A stretch of 64,000 nucleotides of DNA from UBA1181 sp045600225 (GCA_045600225.1 JAZRXL010000055.1:23665-87664); one strand, 5' to 3'. Shown: positions 50,300 to 60,113, numbered from the stretch's first letter. Program-made: numbers and translations. Notes: generated by a model not told the origin, from the sequence alone.

Positions 50300-51418
50300 A
50301 TGGAGCAAAAACCGAATTTAAACCCATCGAACGGAGAATATTTGACCTCTTCAAATGATCCGAAATCCAAGAAGGATTCCCGTTATTTGAACATGGACCT
50401 GGTTCGTTATGTAATGGCTTTTGCTGTGATTGTTTCCCATTATAACACATTGGTTAAGACCGATTTCTATTGGCCCATTGAGAGTGGACCTGCAGTAGGA
50501 GGATTCTTCGGTTTAAGCGGTTTTTTGGTCTATTTGAGTTATCTGCGTCGTCCTTCGTTTAAGGTCTATATCACAAGTCGTGCGCGTAGGATTTTGCCAG
50601 TCTACTGTTTTGTGGTGATTGCCAGTGCTCTTGCTTTGAGCCTTGTCTCTAATCTTTCTTTCGATGCTTATTTTACAAATGGAGATTTTTGGAAATACCT
50701 TGTTTCCAATCTTTGTTTTATGAATTTCATACAACCAACTTTGCCAGGTGTGTTCGAGTCGTTCGAGATACCTAATGTAAACTCTTCTTTGTGGACCATC
50801 AAAGTGGAGTGGATGTTGTATTTGAGCATCCCGTTGTTCTTTTGGGCAATCAAGAGGTTTAAGTGGAGCGTAACCAAATCGGTTGTGGTGATATTTATCT
50901 GTTCGGTTTTCTACAGACAGTTTGTCTTGTGGCTATATGAACGGACTGGACAAGAAATTTTGGTGAATTTGTCTCGTCAATTTGTCGGTCAATTGGTCTA
51001 TTTCTATGCAGGTGTTTTGTTTTATTATCTGCTCCCTCACATCAAGCAAAACAAATGGATGTATGTTGTAGGAAGTGTGTTTTTGATCCTTGTTTCGAAA
51101 GCTGTTATGAACTATTTAGGAGATTCGAATTCGTGGATGGTTGCGGTGTTTGATGAAGTCTGTTTCCCAATCGGTTTGGTCTTCCTTATATTACTGATCA
51201 GTGTGGCAAAAAGTTTGGGCGATTGGATTGCTAAATTGGGAAATTGCTCGTACGAGATGTATCTGTTCCATTTCCCAATTATTCAAGTGGTTGTCTATGT
51301 TGGTTTGCCTGAAAAATATTCATCCTTTGGAGTCTTTTTGTTTACTGTGGTATTAATATTTGCTTTGTCGTTTATTGTCAATCGAGTTGTTACAAAACTG
51401 ATGGCTTCAAAGAAATAA
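50300..51418 (+). CDS. Membrane acyltransferase, AT3 family (OafA/YrhL-like)
   Basis: Inner-membrane enzyme of 372 residues with about ten helices that transfers acyl groups, usually acetyl, to surface polysaccharides or lipids. The N-terminus NMDLVRYVMAFAVIVSHYN carries the conserved early Arg and His of the AT3 family, and YLSYLRRPSFKVYITSRARRILPVY follows the family's RxxR signature. The C-terminus (GNCSYEMYLFHFPIIQV) has the F-H-F/P pattern. No SGNH domain is attached. Acceptor unknown. Confidence 0.9.
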   Translation: MEQKPNLNPSNGEYLTSSNDPKSKKDSRYLNMDLVRYVMAFAVIVSHYNTLVKTDFYWPIESGPAVGGFFGLSGFLVYLSYLRRPSFKVYITSRARRILPVYCFVVIASALALSLVSNLSFDAYFTNGDFWKYLVSNLCFMNFIQPTLPGVFESFEIPNVNSSLWTIKVEWMLYLSIPLFFWAIKRFKWSVTKSVVVIFICSVFYRQFVLWLYERTGQEILVNLSRQFVGQLVYFYAGVLFYYLLPHIKQNKWMYVVGSVFLILVSKAVMNYLGDSNSWMVAVFDEVCFPIGLVFLILLISVAKSLGDWIAKLGNCSYEMYLFHFPIIQVVVYVGLPEKYSSFGVFLFTVVLIFALSFIVNRVVTKLMASKK

Positions 51419-51429
51419 AAATGTGAAAA

Positions 51430-51885
51430 ATGGAAAATCCGAAATTTCAAGATATGTCGATTGCACCGATGCATACGGCAGAGCATCTGCTGAATCAGAC
51501 GATGGTTCGTATGTTTGGTTGTGAGCGCTCTAAGAATGCACATATAGAGCGAAAAAAGAGCAAGATCAACTACGACTTGGAGGTTTGTCCCTCTCAGGAA
51601 CAAATCGATGAAATCGAGCGAAAAATGAATGAACTTATTTCATTGGATCTGCCTGTAACCTTTGAAATGGTTACACGCGATAATATTCCAGAAGGGGTGA
51701 AGTTGGATAAATTGCCAGAAGGTGCGAGCGATACTTTGCGTTTAGTGCGCATAGGTGATTACGATGTGTGCCCATGCATAGGCGCGCATGTGCCATCGAC
51801 AAAGAGTCTTGGGTTCTTTAAAATTACCAGTACGAGTTATAACGAAGGCTCGTTTAGGATTGTTTATAAAGTAGAGGAGGTGTAA
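51430..51885 (+). CDS. Stand-alone alanyl-tRNA editing protein, AlaX-like
   Basis: Hydrolase of 151 residues that resembles the editing domain of alanyl-tRNA synthetase and would clear mischarged Ser- or Gly-tRNA(Ala). The two zinc motifs are present: HTAEHLLNQT (HxxxH) and CIGAHV (CxxxH). It lacks the N-terminal glycine-rich motif of long AlaX, so it matches the small AlaX-S type in size. It begins at the His motif almost at once. It is followed after 1 bp by a DUF4015 gene and may share its transcript. Confidence 0.83.
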   Translation: MENPKFQDMSIAPMHTAEHLLNQTMVRMFGCERSKNAHIERKKSKINYDLEVCPSQEQIDEIERKMNELISLDLPVTFEMVTRDNIPEGVKLDKLPEGASDTLRLVRIGDYDVCPCIGAHVPSTKSLGFFKITSTSYNEGSFRIVYKVEEV

Positions 51886-51886
51886 G

Positions 51887-53209
51887 ATGAAGGAGAGATT
51901 GTTTCAGTCGTTTGCTGCAGTTGCTTTGTTATTGGCATGCGGATGTGCAAGGGTTGACTCTTCTAAGCCAGCGGAGGAGGGAAAAAAAGATTCAGTCGTT
52001 GTTGAGACTGTTATAGCAGATAGCACGGTGAATGCGGTAGAAATAGGAATGGATAGTGTTGCCCAGAACCCTTGTGAGGTTAAACGGGAAAGCTTTTCAA
52101 GAGGAGATTTGTTGGTTCCTCCTGTAAAAGTGAAAGGTATTTATGTGACGGGACCTACTGCAGGAACGAAGCGAATGAGTGAGATGGTGGATTTGATCAG
52201 CTCTACAGAGATGAATGCAATGGTGTTGGACATCAAAAACGATGGAGGAAATATCACGTATAAGATGCAAGACACGTTGGTGGAGAAGATAGGTGCAAGT
52301 ATCCGTTATGTGCGTGACATGCCTGCTTTACTGAAGGAGTTGCACGAGAAGAACATCTATGTGATAGGACGTATTGTCTGCTTTAAGGATCCCTATCTTG
52401 CAAAGTACGATCGAGAGTTGGCTTTGTGTAAGCCCGATGGTAGTGCAGTTACCGATGGAAAGGGACTTCCTTGGGTAAATCCATACAAGCAGAAGGTGTG
52501 GGATTATATTTGTCGTTTGGCAGAGCAAGCCACAATTGATGGCTTTGATGAGATACAGTTCGATTATGTCCGTTTCCCTATTGGTGATGACGCCAATAAG
52601 GCAGATTATGGAGTAGATCTGTCTACGTATGGTAGAGAGCAATGTTTGTCCGATTTTTTTGCGTATGTGCAAAAGAGGTTGCATGCCAAGGGAATCATCT
52701 TTGGAGCAGATTTGTTTGGTACGGTTATAGGTAGTGATATCGACAGGGACAAGACGGGACAGGACTATTCGGATATTGCCGTAATGACCGATGCTATTTG
52801 CCCGATGATCTATCCTTCTCATTATGGTAGGAAGACCTTTGGAATAGATGTTCCGGATGCCAATCCATATCGTACGATCTACAAAGCCTGTTTGTTGTCG
52901 CAAGAGCAGTTACAGAGAGGGGATTCGTTGCCTACGGCAGTGGTTCGTCCTTGGTTGCAATGCTTCACGGCGCCTTGGGTGCCAGGTCATATCAACTATG
53001 GAAGCAAGCAGATCAAGGATCAGATACAAGCAGTGTATGATGCGGGATATGAAGAGTGGATATTATGGAATGCCTCTAATCACTATTCACAAGTGAAGAG
53101 GGCACTTTCAAAAGAGTCGTTTCCAGAAGAGCAGACATCGGAGTCTGTTAAAGTAAAAGAAGAGAACACAAAAGAGGTCGTGAAGTCAGATTCTATCGGA
53201 GGTAAATGA
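51887..53209 (+). CDS. DUF4015-family putative glycoside hydrolase lipoprotein
   Basis: Lipoprotein of 440 residues with a TIM-barrel-like putative glycoside hydrolase domain (PF13200, DUF4015). Lipobox LLACGC near residue 20, a Ser/Lys/Val-rich spacer, then the domain (about 84-400): KGIYVTGPTAGT, NAMVLDIKNDGGNITY, EIQFDYVRFPIGDD, GADLFGTVIGSD, MIYPSHYG and GYEEWILWNASNHYS. The Asp and Glu residues in the strand ends fit acid catalysis, but the substrate is not known for this family. The C-terminal 30 residues are acidic and likely disordered. Confidence 0.85.
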   Translation: MKERLFQSFAAVALLLACGCARVDSSKPAEEGKKDSVVVETVIADSTVNAVEIGMDSVAQNPCEVKRESFSRGDLLVPPVKVKGIYVTGPTAGTKRMSEMVDLISSTEMNAMVLDIKNDGGNITYKMQDTLVEKIGASIRYVRDMPALLKELHEKNIYVIGRIVCFKDPYLAKYDRELALCKPDGSAVTDGKGLPWVNPYKQKVWDYICRLAEQATIDGFDEIQFDYVRFPIGDDANKADYGVDLSTYGREQCLSDFFAYVQKRLHAKGIIFGADLFGTVIGSDIDRDKTGQDYSDIAVMTDAICPMIYPSHYGRKTFGIDVPDANPYRTIYKACLLSQEQLQRGDSLPTAVVRPWLQCFTAPWVPGHINYGSKQIKDQIQAVYDAGYEEWILWNASNHYSQVKRALSKESFPEEQTSESVKVKEENTKEVVKSDSIGGK

Positions 53210-53242
53210 GAGTAGAGTCTTGGTAACTACGGAACCAAAAAT

Positions 53243-53273
53243 TTTGTAATATCTCGAATATCTTATAAATTTG
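53243..53273 (+). promoter_or_regulatory. Promoter of pyrF
   Basis: TTTG (53243-53246), a 19-bp spacer and TAAATTTG (53266-53273), an excellent match; the start codon at 53302 is 28 bp downstream. Confidence 0.78.
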
Positions 53274-53301
53274 TAAAATTAATTTGCTTAAATTTTTGAT
53301 T

Positions 53302-54144
53302 ATGAATAGAGAAGAATTGTTTGAAAATATCAAACGCAAGCAGTCGTTCTTGTGTGTTGGTTTGGACACAGATGTAAATAAGATTCCAGAGTTTTTGTTC
53401 GATCGTGATGGTGAGGCATTAGATCCTATTTTTGAGTTCAATAAGAACATCATTGATGCAACAGCAGACCTTTGTGTTGCATACAAGCCAAACATCGCTT
53501 TCTATGAGAGCCTTGGTTTGCAAGGATGGGATGTTTTGGAAAGAACTGTAGAATACATCCGTACAAACTATCCAGATCAATTTATCATTGCAGATGCAAA
53601 GCGTGGAGATATTGGAAACACTTCTGCTATGTACGCCCGTACATTCTTTGGCTCTTTGGATGTAGATTCAGTTACAGTTGCACCTTATATGGGTGAGGAT
53701 TCTGTTACTCCTTTCTTGTCGGAAGAGTATAAGGACAAGTGGGTTACACTTTTGGCTTTGACTTCCAACAAGGGAGCGTTCGATTTCCAATTCATGGAGG
53801 ATAAGGAGAGCGGCGACCGTTTGTTTGAGAAGGTCTTGAAGACCTCTTTGAAGTGGGGTAATGAAGATAACATGATGTATGTGGTTGGAGCCACAAAGGC
53901 AGAGATGTTGTCTGATATCCGTAAGATCATTCCTAACCACTTCTTGTTGGTTCCTGGTGTAGGTGCTCAAGGAGGAAGTTTGGCCGAGGTTGTCAAATAT
54001 GGAATGAACAGCCAATGCGGTTTGTTGGTCAACTCTTCAAGAGCAATCTTGTATGCTTCAAATGGAGAGGATTACGCCAAGGCTGCACGTGTTGAAGCGC
54101 AAAAGGTTCAACAACAAATGGCAGAGTTCCTTAAGAGTTTGTAA
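53302..54144 (+). CDS. pyrF: Orotidine 5'-phosphate decarboxylase (type 2)
   Basis: Last step of UMP synthesis: decarboxylates OMP. 280 residues, the longer type 2 form. Catalytic run is FIIADAKRGDIGNTSAMYA (Lys and Asp), with the phosphate loop VPGVGAQGG and FLCVGLDTD near the start. Start 53302 (MNREELFENIKRK) was chosen over the TTG at 53284. The promoter above is consistent. Confidence 0.96.
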   Translation: MNREELFENIKRKQSFLCVGLDTDVNKIPEFLFDRDGEALDPIFEFNKNIIDATADLCVAYKPNIAFYESLGLQGWDVLERTVEYIRTNYPDQFIIADAKRGDIGNTSAMYARTFFGSLDVDSVTVAPYMGEDSVTPFLSEEYKDKWVTLLALTSNKGAFDFQFMEDKESGDRLFEKVLKTSLKWGNEDNMMYVVGATKAEMLSDIRKIIPNHFLLVPGVGAQGGSLAEVVKYGMNSQCGLLVNSSRAILYASNGEDYAKAARVEAQKVQQQMAEFLKSL

Positions 54145-54160
54145 TCTTTGATTCAAACGG

Positions 54161-55396
54161 ATGTACAATAAGAAGAAGATAATAAACGATCCGGTACACG
54201 GATTTATAACTGTGCCTAACGAGCAGTTGTACGATTTGATCCAGCATCCTTATTGCCAGCGATTGAACCGTATCAAGCAGTTAGGTATGAGTTATTTGGT
54301 ATATCCAGGTGCGCAACATACCCGTTTTCAACATTCGTTGGGTGCAATGCATCTAATGGATGAAACAATCGCCCAACTTCGCTCAAAAGGAAATGAGATT
54401 ACGGAAGATGAGGCAAATGCGGTTTTGGCAGCTATCCTTTTGCACGATTTGGGACATGCGCCCTTTTCGCATGTATTGGAGGATACTCTGACGCAAGGTA
54501 TCTCTCATGAAGAGATATCGTTGCTGATGATGCAGCAGATCAACAAGGAGATGGGTGGCTATTTGGATATGGCCATGCAGATTTATCAAAACCAATACCC
54601 GAAGAAGTTCCTTCATCAGTTGGTTTCCAGTCAGCTGGATATGGACCGTTTGGATTACCTTATCCGTGATAGCTTCTTTACAGGAGTGGTAGAGGGTGCC
54701 GTTGGTGCGGCTCGTATCATCAAGATGCTGAATGTCTATGATGACGAGTTGGTAGTGGAGGCTAAAGGTATCTATTCGATTGAGAAGTTCTTGATTGCTC
54801 GTCGAATGATGTACTGGCAAGTTTATCTTCATAAAACATCCGTATCTGCGGAACAGGTTTTGATTAAAACATTGGAGCGGGCGAAAGAGTTATCGAGAAA
54901 AGGTGTTTCGCTTTTTGCTGCACCTCAGTTGGAGTTCTTTTTGAAACAAGATGTTACGAAAGAAGATTTCCTACGCTCGGAAGAACCATTGAACTACTAT
55001 TCCAAGTTTGACGATTCTGATATTCTAAGCGCAATAAAAGTATGGTCGTCGTGTGACGATAAGATACTATCCCTTTTGTGTAGGAACTTGATGGATCGCA
55101 AACTGTTCAAGATGGAGGTTCGTGAGCATAAGCCACAGAAACAAGAGGAGATGGAGTTGACAAGGCGAATGGCCGAAAAAATTGGCGTTTCAGAGAAAGA
55201 AGCCCGTTATTTGGTCACACTGCATCCTGTTTCGGCTTATACCTATCGTCCGAAGTCCGATTCGATAAAAGTGCTTTATGGAAATGGAGAATTGAAGGAT
55301 ATTACGGATGCTTCCGATATCTTAAATTTAACACTCATAAGCAAGCACGAAAAGAAGTATTATTTTGGATATGTAAAAGAGAAAGATTTGTTTTAA
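54161..55396 (+). CDS. HD-domain phosphohydrolase
   Basis: Protein of 411 residues of the HD superfamily that resembles deoxynucleoside triphosphohydrolases and the related YdhJ-like enzymes. The metal site is assembled from LGAMHLMDE (His), LHDLGHAPFSHVLED (HD) and SSQLDMDRLDYLIRD (Asp). The C-terminal half (about 230-411) is helical and family-specific. It follows pyrF by 16 bp and may work in nucleotide metabolism, though the substrate is unproven. It is shorter than E. coli Dgt. Confidence 0.87.
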   Translation: MYNKKKIINDPVHGFITVPNEQLYDLIQHPYCQRLNRIKQLGMSYLVYPGAQHTRFQHSLGAMHLMDETIAQLRSKGNEITEDEANAVLAAILLHDLGHAPFSHVLEDTLTQGISHEEISLLMMQQINKEMGGYLDMAMQIYQNQYPKKFLHQLVSSQLDMDRLDYLIRDSFFTGVVEGAVGAARIIKMLNVYDDELVVEAKGIYSIEKFLIARRMMYWQVYLHKTSVSAEQVLIKTLERAKELSRKGVSLFAAPQLEFFLKQDVTKEDFLRSEEPLNYYSKFDDSDILSAIKVWSSCDDKILSLLCRNLMDRKLFKMEVREHKPQKQEEMELTRRMAEKIGVSEKEARYLVTLHPVSAYTYRPKSDSIKVLYGNGELKDITDASDILNLTLISKHEKKYYFGYVKEKDLF

Positions 55397-55476
55397 GGAG
55401 GAGAGGAGACCTTATAAAATGCGTTTCCTTAGTTTAAATTTTCTAAAAACAAATTTTCATACTTACTGATTTTCCT

Positions 55477-55484
55477 TATTTTTG
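55477..55484 (+). promoter_or_regulatory. -7 box of the lipid A operon
   Basis: TATTTTTG matches TAnnTTTG, 17 bp before the lpxD start; no clear -33 element. Confidence 0.5.
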
Positions 55485-55501
55485 CAAAAAAATATTTTTT
55501 T

Positions 55502-56557
55502 ATGGAGTTTTCAGCTCAACAAATAGCCGATTACCTAAAAGGTAAGGTGGTTGGAAATCCAGAAATCAAGGTTTCTAATTTTTCCAAGATAGAATCGGGT
55601 GAGCCAGGAACATTGACGTTCTTGTCTAATCCTAAATATACAGAGTATATATATACCACAAATGCAAGTGTGGTTTTAGTGAATGATGATTTTGTGCCTG
55701 AACATGAAATATCTGCCACACTGATAAAAGTTCCCAATTCATACGAAGCATTAGCCTCTTTGCTAAACTTGGTGGAGAGCGTTAAGTCTAATAAGAAGAG
55801 TGGTATCTCGTCTATGGCGTGTGTGTCTGATCATGCAGTGCTTGGAGAGAATGCGTATGTGGGTGCCTATACTGTAATTGAGGAAGGTGCCAAGATTGGA
55901 AAGAATGCGCAGATTTATCCACAGGTTTACATTGGCGACAATGTGACGATTGGTGATAATGTGACAATATATCCAGGTGTGAGAATCTATAAAGAGTGTG
56001 TCATCGGTAACAACTGCGTTTTGCATGCAGGCTGTGTTATTGGTGCGGATGGCTTTGGTTTCGCACCAACAGAGGATGGCAAGTATGAGAAGATCCCGCA
56101 GGTGGGTATCGTTGTCATCAAGGATGATGTCGAGATCGGTGCCAACACCACAATCGATCGCTCAACTATGGGTGCTACGATGATTGGTGAGGGTGTGAAG
56201 TTGGATAACTTGGTGATGATTGCTCACAATGTGGAAGTGGGAGATCACACGGTTATGGCTTCTTTGACAGGTGTTGCTGGTTCTTCTAAGATAGGAAAGC
56301 ATTGTATGTTTGGTGGTCAGACAGGTGTTGTTGGCCATGTGTCCATTGCAGATAATTCTGTGATGGCAGCACGATGCGCAGTTTCAAATTCGATAAAGAA
56401 GCCTGGTGGAATGTATCATGGTTATCCGCACATGGATGCTAATGCGTTCCGTAAATCATATGTTCTATTCCGTAACTTTCCGTCGATCAGACAAGAGATT
56501 ACTGATTTGCAAAAGCAAGTAAAGGAACTTCAAGAAAAGTTAAATAACAAAGATTAA
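55502..56557 (+). CDS. lpxD: UDP-3-O-(3-hydroxyacyl)glucosamine N-acyltransferase
   Basis: Third enzyme of lipid A synthesis; adds an N-linked hydroxyacyl chain. 351 residues: N-terminal uridine-binding domain (about 1-100), then a left-handed parallel beta-helix of hexapeptide repeats (AVLGENAYVGAYTVIEEGAK and following), the catalytic His in LVMIAHNVEVGDH and a C-terminal helix (FRNFPSIRQEITDLQ). First of a three-gene set with lpxC-fabZ and lpxA. Confidence 0.96.
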   Translation: MEFSAQQIADYLKGKVVGNPEIKVSNFSKIESGEPGTLTFLSNPKYTEYIYTTNASVVLVNDDFVPEHEISATLIKVPNSYEALASLLNLVESVKSNKKSGISSMACVSDHAVLGENAYVGAYTVIEEGAKIGKNAQIYPQVYIGDNVTIGDNVTIYPGVRIYKECVIGNNCVLHAGCVIGADGFGFAPTEDGKYEKIPQVGIVVIKDDVEIGANTTIDRSTMGATMIGEGVKLDNLVMIAHNVEVGDHTVMASLTGVAGSSKIGKHCMFGGQTGVVGHVSIADNSVMAARCAVSNSIKKPGGMYHGYPHMDANAFRKSYVLFRNFPSIRQEITDLQKQVKELQEKLNNKD

Positions 56558-56565
56558 AAACCAAT

Positions 56566-57951
56566 ATGGCAAAACAAAAAACACTAAAAGAATCTTTTAC
56601 GCTAAGTGGCAAGGGATTGCACACAGGTTTGAATGTGAATGTGACATTTTTACCTGCACCTCCAAACCATGGATATAAGTTTCAACGCGTTGATTTAGAG
56701 GGGCAGCCTATTATTGATGCTATTGCAGAGAATGTAGTAGAGACTTCTCGTGGTACAGTCATCGCAAAAGGTGATGCAAAGGTTAGCACCATAGAACATG
56801 CAATGTCTGCTTTGTATGCATATGAAATTGATAACTGCTTGATACAGGTTGACCAACCAGAAGTTCCTATTTTGGATGGTAGCGCTATAAAGTATGTAGA
56901 AGAGATAGAGAGAGTTGGTATTGAGGAACAAGATTACGATAAGGATTATTATGCAGTAACAAAGAAGCTTGAATACAAAGATCCAAACGGAGAGTCTTCT
57001 ATTGTTATCCTGCCAAGCGATTCATTCAGCATGAATGTTTTGGTCTCTTATCCATCAAGCATCCTTTCTAATCAATTTGCTACATTAGATTCATTGGCAG
57101 ATTACTCTAAGGAGATTGCATCTTCTCGCACATTCGTTTTTGTGAGAGAGATTGAGCAATTGCTAAAAAACAACCTTATCAAAGGTGGTGACTTGGATAA
57201 TGCCATTGTTATCTACGACCAAGAGATGCAACAAGCTGAGATCAATAACTTGACAAGCTTGTTGAATATGGATCCTATCTCAGTTTCTCAATTGGGTTAC
57301 TTGCAGAAGAGACCTTTGGCTTTCGCTAATGAGCCTGCTCGCCACAAGTTGTTGGATTTGATCGGAGATTTGGCTTTGATTGGAAAACCAATTAAGGGAC
57401 ATATCATTGCAACATGCCCAGGACATAAGGTAAATACAGATTTCGCTAAGAAACTATCCAAGGATCTTAGACGCCAGGATATTATGTTCCCTGTTTACGA
57501 CCCAACAAAGGCTCCGGTAATGGATATTAACAAGATTAAGTCTTTGTTGCCTCACCGCTGGCCTTTCTTATTGATTGATAAGGTTATCGAATTGAAGGAG
57601 AGAGGTCTAGTTAGTGTTAAGAATGTTACAGGAAACGAAACGTTCTTCGTAGGTCACTTCCCACAAGAGCCTGTTATGCCAGGTGTGCTTATTGTAGAGG
57701 CAATGGCCCAAACAGGAGGTATCTTGGTTTTAAGTAGATTGGACGAGCCAGAACGCTATTCGACTTATTTCTTGTCGATCGATAAGGTTAAGTTTAGAAA
57801 TAAAGTGGTTCCTGGTGATACTATCGTATTTAAATTGGACTTATTGACAGATATTAGACGAGGTTGTGCTGTGATGAAAGGTTATGCTATCGTAGGTGAT
57901 AAGATCGCTGCAGAGGCTGAGTTCATGGCACAAGTCGTTAAAAACAAATAA
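56566..57951 (+). CDS. lpxC/fabZ: Bifunctional LpxC-FabZ: UDP-acylglucosamine deacetylase fused to hydroxyacyl-ACP dehydratase
   Basis: Fusion protein of 461 residues. The N-terminal LpxC part (about 1-310) is the committed zinc deacetylase of lipid A synthesis, with His in STIEHAMSALYAYEIDNC, PEVPILDGSA and the zinc pair in GHIIATCPGHKVNTDF. The C-terminal FabZ part (about 320-461) is a hotdog dehydratase with HRWPFLLIDKV, GHFPQEPVMPGVLIVEAMAQTGG. The fusion is the standard Bacteroidota form and coordinates lipid A and fatty acid flow. It starts 8 bp after lpxD. Confidence 0.96.
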   Translation: MAKQKTLKESFTLSGKGLHTGLNVNVTFLPAPPNHGYKFQRVDLEGQPIIDAIAENVVETSRGTVIAKGDAKVSTIEHAMSALYAYEIDNCLIQVDQPEVPILDGSAIKYVEEIERVGIEEQDYDKDYYAVTKKLEYKDPNGESSIVILPSDSFSMNVLVSYPSSILSNQFATLDSLADYSKEIASSRTFVFVREIEQLLKNNLIKGGDLDNAIVIYDQEMQQAEINNLTSLLNMDPISVSQLGYLQKRPLAFANEPARHKLLDLIGDLALIGKPIKGHIIATCPGHKVNTDFAKKLSKDLRRQDIMFPVYDPTKAPVMDINKIKSLLPHRWPFLLIDKVIELKERGLVSVKNVTGNETFFVGHFPQEPVMPGVLIVEAMAQTGGILVLSRLDEPERYSTYFLSIDKVKFRNKVVPGDTIVFKLDLLTDIRRGCAVMKGYAIVGDKIAAEAEFMAQVVKNK

Positions 57952-57957
57952 TTGTTT

Positions 57958-58743
57958 ATGATACAAGAAATGTCTTTTATCCATCCTGATGCAAAGATTG
58001 GAGCTAATGTGGAAATTGCTCCTTTCGTGTACATCGATAAGAATGTAGAGATCGGTGATGGATGTGTGATTATGTCGCATGCAACTATTTTAAGTGGTGC
58101 GAGAATTGGTAAGAATGTTCGTGTCTTCCCAGGCGCTGTAATTTCTGCCATTCCACAAGATTTAAAATTTAGAGGCGAGGAGACTACTGCAGTCGTTGGT
58201 GATAACACTACAGTTAGAGAGTGTGTAACAATTAACAGAGGTACTGCTTCAAAGGGAACTACGATTGTTGGTTCCAACTGTTTGTTAATGGCATATTCCC
58301 ACATTGCGCATGATTGTAAATTAGGAGACTACATCATCATCGGTAATGCATCTCAAATTGCAGGAGAGGTAGAGATTGATGATTGGGCTATCCTTTCAGG
58401 AGGTTCGTTGGTTCACCAATTCTCTCGCATTGGTTCTCATGTTATGATACAAGGAGGATCGAGAGTAGGTAAGGATGTGCCTCCATACATTACGGCTGGT
58501 CGCGATCCGTTGGTTTATGAGGCTTTGAACAGCATCGGTCTTCGTCGTCGTAATTTTACGGCTGAGCAAATAAAGGCAATTGAAGATGTTTACTTCATGT
58601 TGTATCAATCCGATTTGAACACTACGCAAGCTTTGCAAAAGATCGAAGCAGAGTTGCCAGATTCTGAAGAGAAGAGGGTAATCGTTGATTTTGTTAAGGC
58701 TTCTCAAAGAGGTATTGTTAGAGGAATAAAGAAAAATTTATAA
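57958..58743 (+). CDS. lpxA: UDP-N-acetylglucosamine O-acyltransferase
   Basis: First enzyme of lipid A synthesis. 261 residues: a beta-helix of hexapeptide repeats (FIHPDAKIGANVEIAPFVYI) and the catalytic His in MAYSHIAHDCKLGDY, plus the C-terminal helical region (TAEQIKAIEDVYFMLY). The ATG at 57958 is used; ATG 57970 (MSFIHPD) is equally possible and matches the usual short N-terminus. It closes the lpx set, 14 bp before nqrA. Confidence 0.95.
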   Translation: MIQEMSFIHPDAKIGANVEIAPFVYIDKNVEIGDGCVIMSHATILSGARIGKNVRVFPGAVISAIPQDLKFRGEETTAVVGDNTTVRECVTINRGTASKGTTIVGSNCLLMAYSHIAHDCKLGDYIIIGNASQIAGEVEIDDWAILSGGSLVHQFSRIGSHVMIQGGSRVGKDVPPYITAGRDPLVYEALNSIGLRRRNFTAEQIKAIEDVYFMLYQSDLNTTQALQKIEAELPDSEEKRVIVDFVKASQRGIVRGIKKNL

Positions 58744-58757
58744 CTAAATAAATATTT

Positions 58758-60113
58758 ATGTCTGAGGTGATTAGAATTAAAAAAGGTCTGGACATTAATT
58801 TGAAGGGAAAATCGAAAGAAGTTTCTGTGAAAACAGAAACTTCTGAGTTGTTTTCTGTCAGACCTGATGATTTTCACGGCATCAAACCAAAAGTGGTTGT
58901 CCACGATGGTGATAAAGTGAAAGTCGGATCCGTTTTGTTTTATAGCAAAACGAATCCAGAATTAAAATTCGTTTCTCCTGTCAGTGGTGAGGTTGTTGCC
59001 GTGAATAGAGGAGACAAACGAAAAGTTTTGGACATTACTCTGAAATCAGATGGATTGTTCACTTCTGAAGAATTTGCGAAGGCTCGTCCTTCTGAAATGT
59101 CTGCAGAGAGTGTGAAAGAGGCTTTGTTGAATGCAGGTTACTTTGCATTTATCAAGCAACGTCCTTATGATGTGATTGCAGATCCGTCAGAGTGTCCTAA
59201 GGCTATTTTTATTTCTGGTTTTGATACAGCTCCTTTGGCTCCAAATTACGAGTACCTAATGGTTGGTCGTGATGAGGATTTCCAATTGGGTGTAGATGCA
59301 ATGGCAAAGTTGACCAAGGGAAAAGTTCACATTGGTATCAATGCTGAAAGCGCATCTAAGTTGTATAAGGGTACTAAAGGGGTAGAGTTGAACGAGTTCA
59401 TGGGACCACATCCTGCAGGTAATGTAGGTGTTCAAATCCATCACGTCGATCCTATCAACAAAGGTGAACTTGTATGGACTATCAATGCACAAGATGTTGC
59501 AATGATTGGTGCTGCTTTCAAGAATGGACAAATCAACTTCTCTCGTACTGTTGCAGTTGCAGGTTCTTGCGTTAAGAATCCGGCATACTACAAGGTATGT
59601 GTTGGTGAGAACATCTCTAAATTGGTTGCCAACAACATCGAAGGTGATAATGTTCGTTACATCAGCGGAAACCCATTGACAGGAACTCAAATCTCTGCTA
59701 ATGGCTTTTTGGGTGCTTTCGACCATCAGTTGACTGTTATTCCAGAGGGTGATAAGAACAACGAGTTCTTGGGTTGGATCATGCCACGCTTGAACAAGTT
59801 CAGCGTTAGCCGTTCTTATTTCTCATGGTTGATGGGAGGTAGCAAAGAGTATGATATCGACACTAATATCAATGGTGGTGAGCGTGCATTTATCATGTCG
59901 GGTGAGTACGAGAAGGTATTCCCAATGGATATTCTTCCTGAATTCTTGGTAAAGGCTATCCTCGCAAAGGATATTGAGCAAATGGAGCAGTTGGGTATCT
60001 ACGAAGTAGCACCAGAAGACTTCGCTCTATGTGAATTCGTATGTACTTCAAAGATTGAGACTCAACGCATTGTGCGCGAAGGACTAGATTATTTGCGCAA
60101 AGAGTTGGCTTAA
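58758..60113 (+). CDS. nqrA: Na+-translocating NADH:quinone reductase subunit A
   Basis: Subunit A of the sodium-pumping NADH:quinone reductase, a cytosolic-face quinone-site subunit of 451 residues. Start MSEVIRIKKGLDINLKGKSK and FSVRPDDFHGIKPKVVVHDG match the family; other markers are LLNAGYFAFIKQRPYD, FMGPHPAGNVGVQIHH and PMDILPEFLVKAILAKD. First gene of nqrABCDEF. The complex couples NADH oxidation to Na+ export and here would drive sodium-linked transport. Confidence 0.96.
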   Translation: MSEVIRIKKGLDINLKGKSKEVSVKTETSELFSVRPDDFHGIKPKVVVHDGDKVKVGSVLFYSKTNPELKFVSPVSGEVVAVNRGDKRKVLDITLKSDGLFTSEEFAKARPSEMSAESVKEALLNAGYFAFIKQRPYDVIADPSECPKAIFISGFDTAPLAPNYEYLMVGRDEDFQLGVDAMAKLTKGKVHIGINAESASKLYKGTKGVELNEFMGPHPAGNVGVQIHHVDPINKGELVWTINAQDVAMIGAAFKNGQINFSRTVAVAGSCVKNPAYYKVCVGENISKLVANNIEGDNVRYISGNPLTGTQISANGFLGAFDHQLTVIPEGDKNNEFLGWIMPRLNKFSVSRSYFSWLMGGSKEYDIDTNINGGERAFIMSGEYEKVFPMDILPEFLVKAILAKDIEQMEQLGIYEVAPEDFALCEFVCTSKIETQRIVREGLDYLRKELA

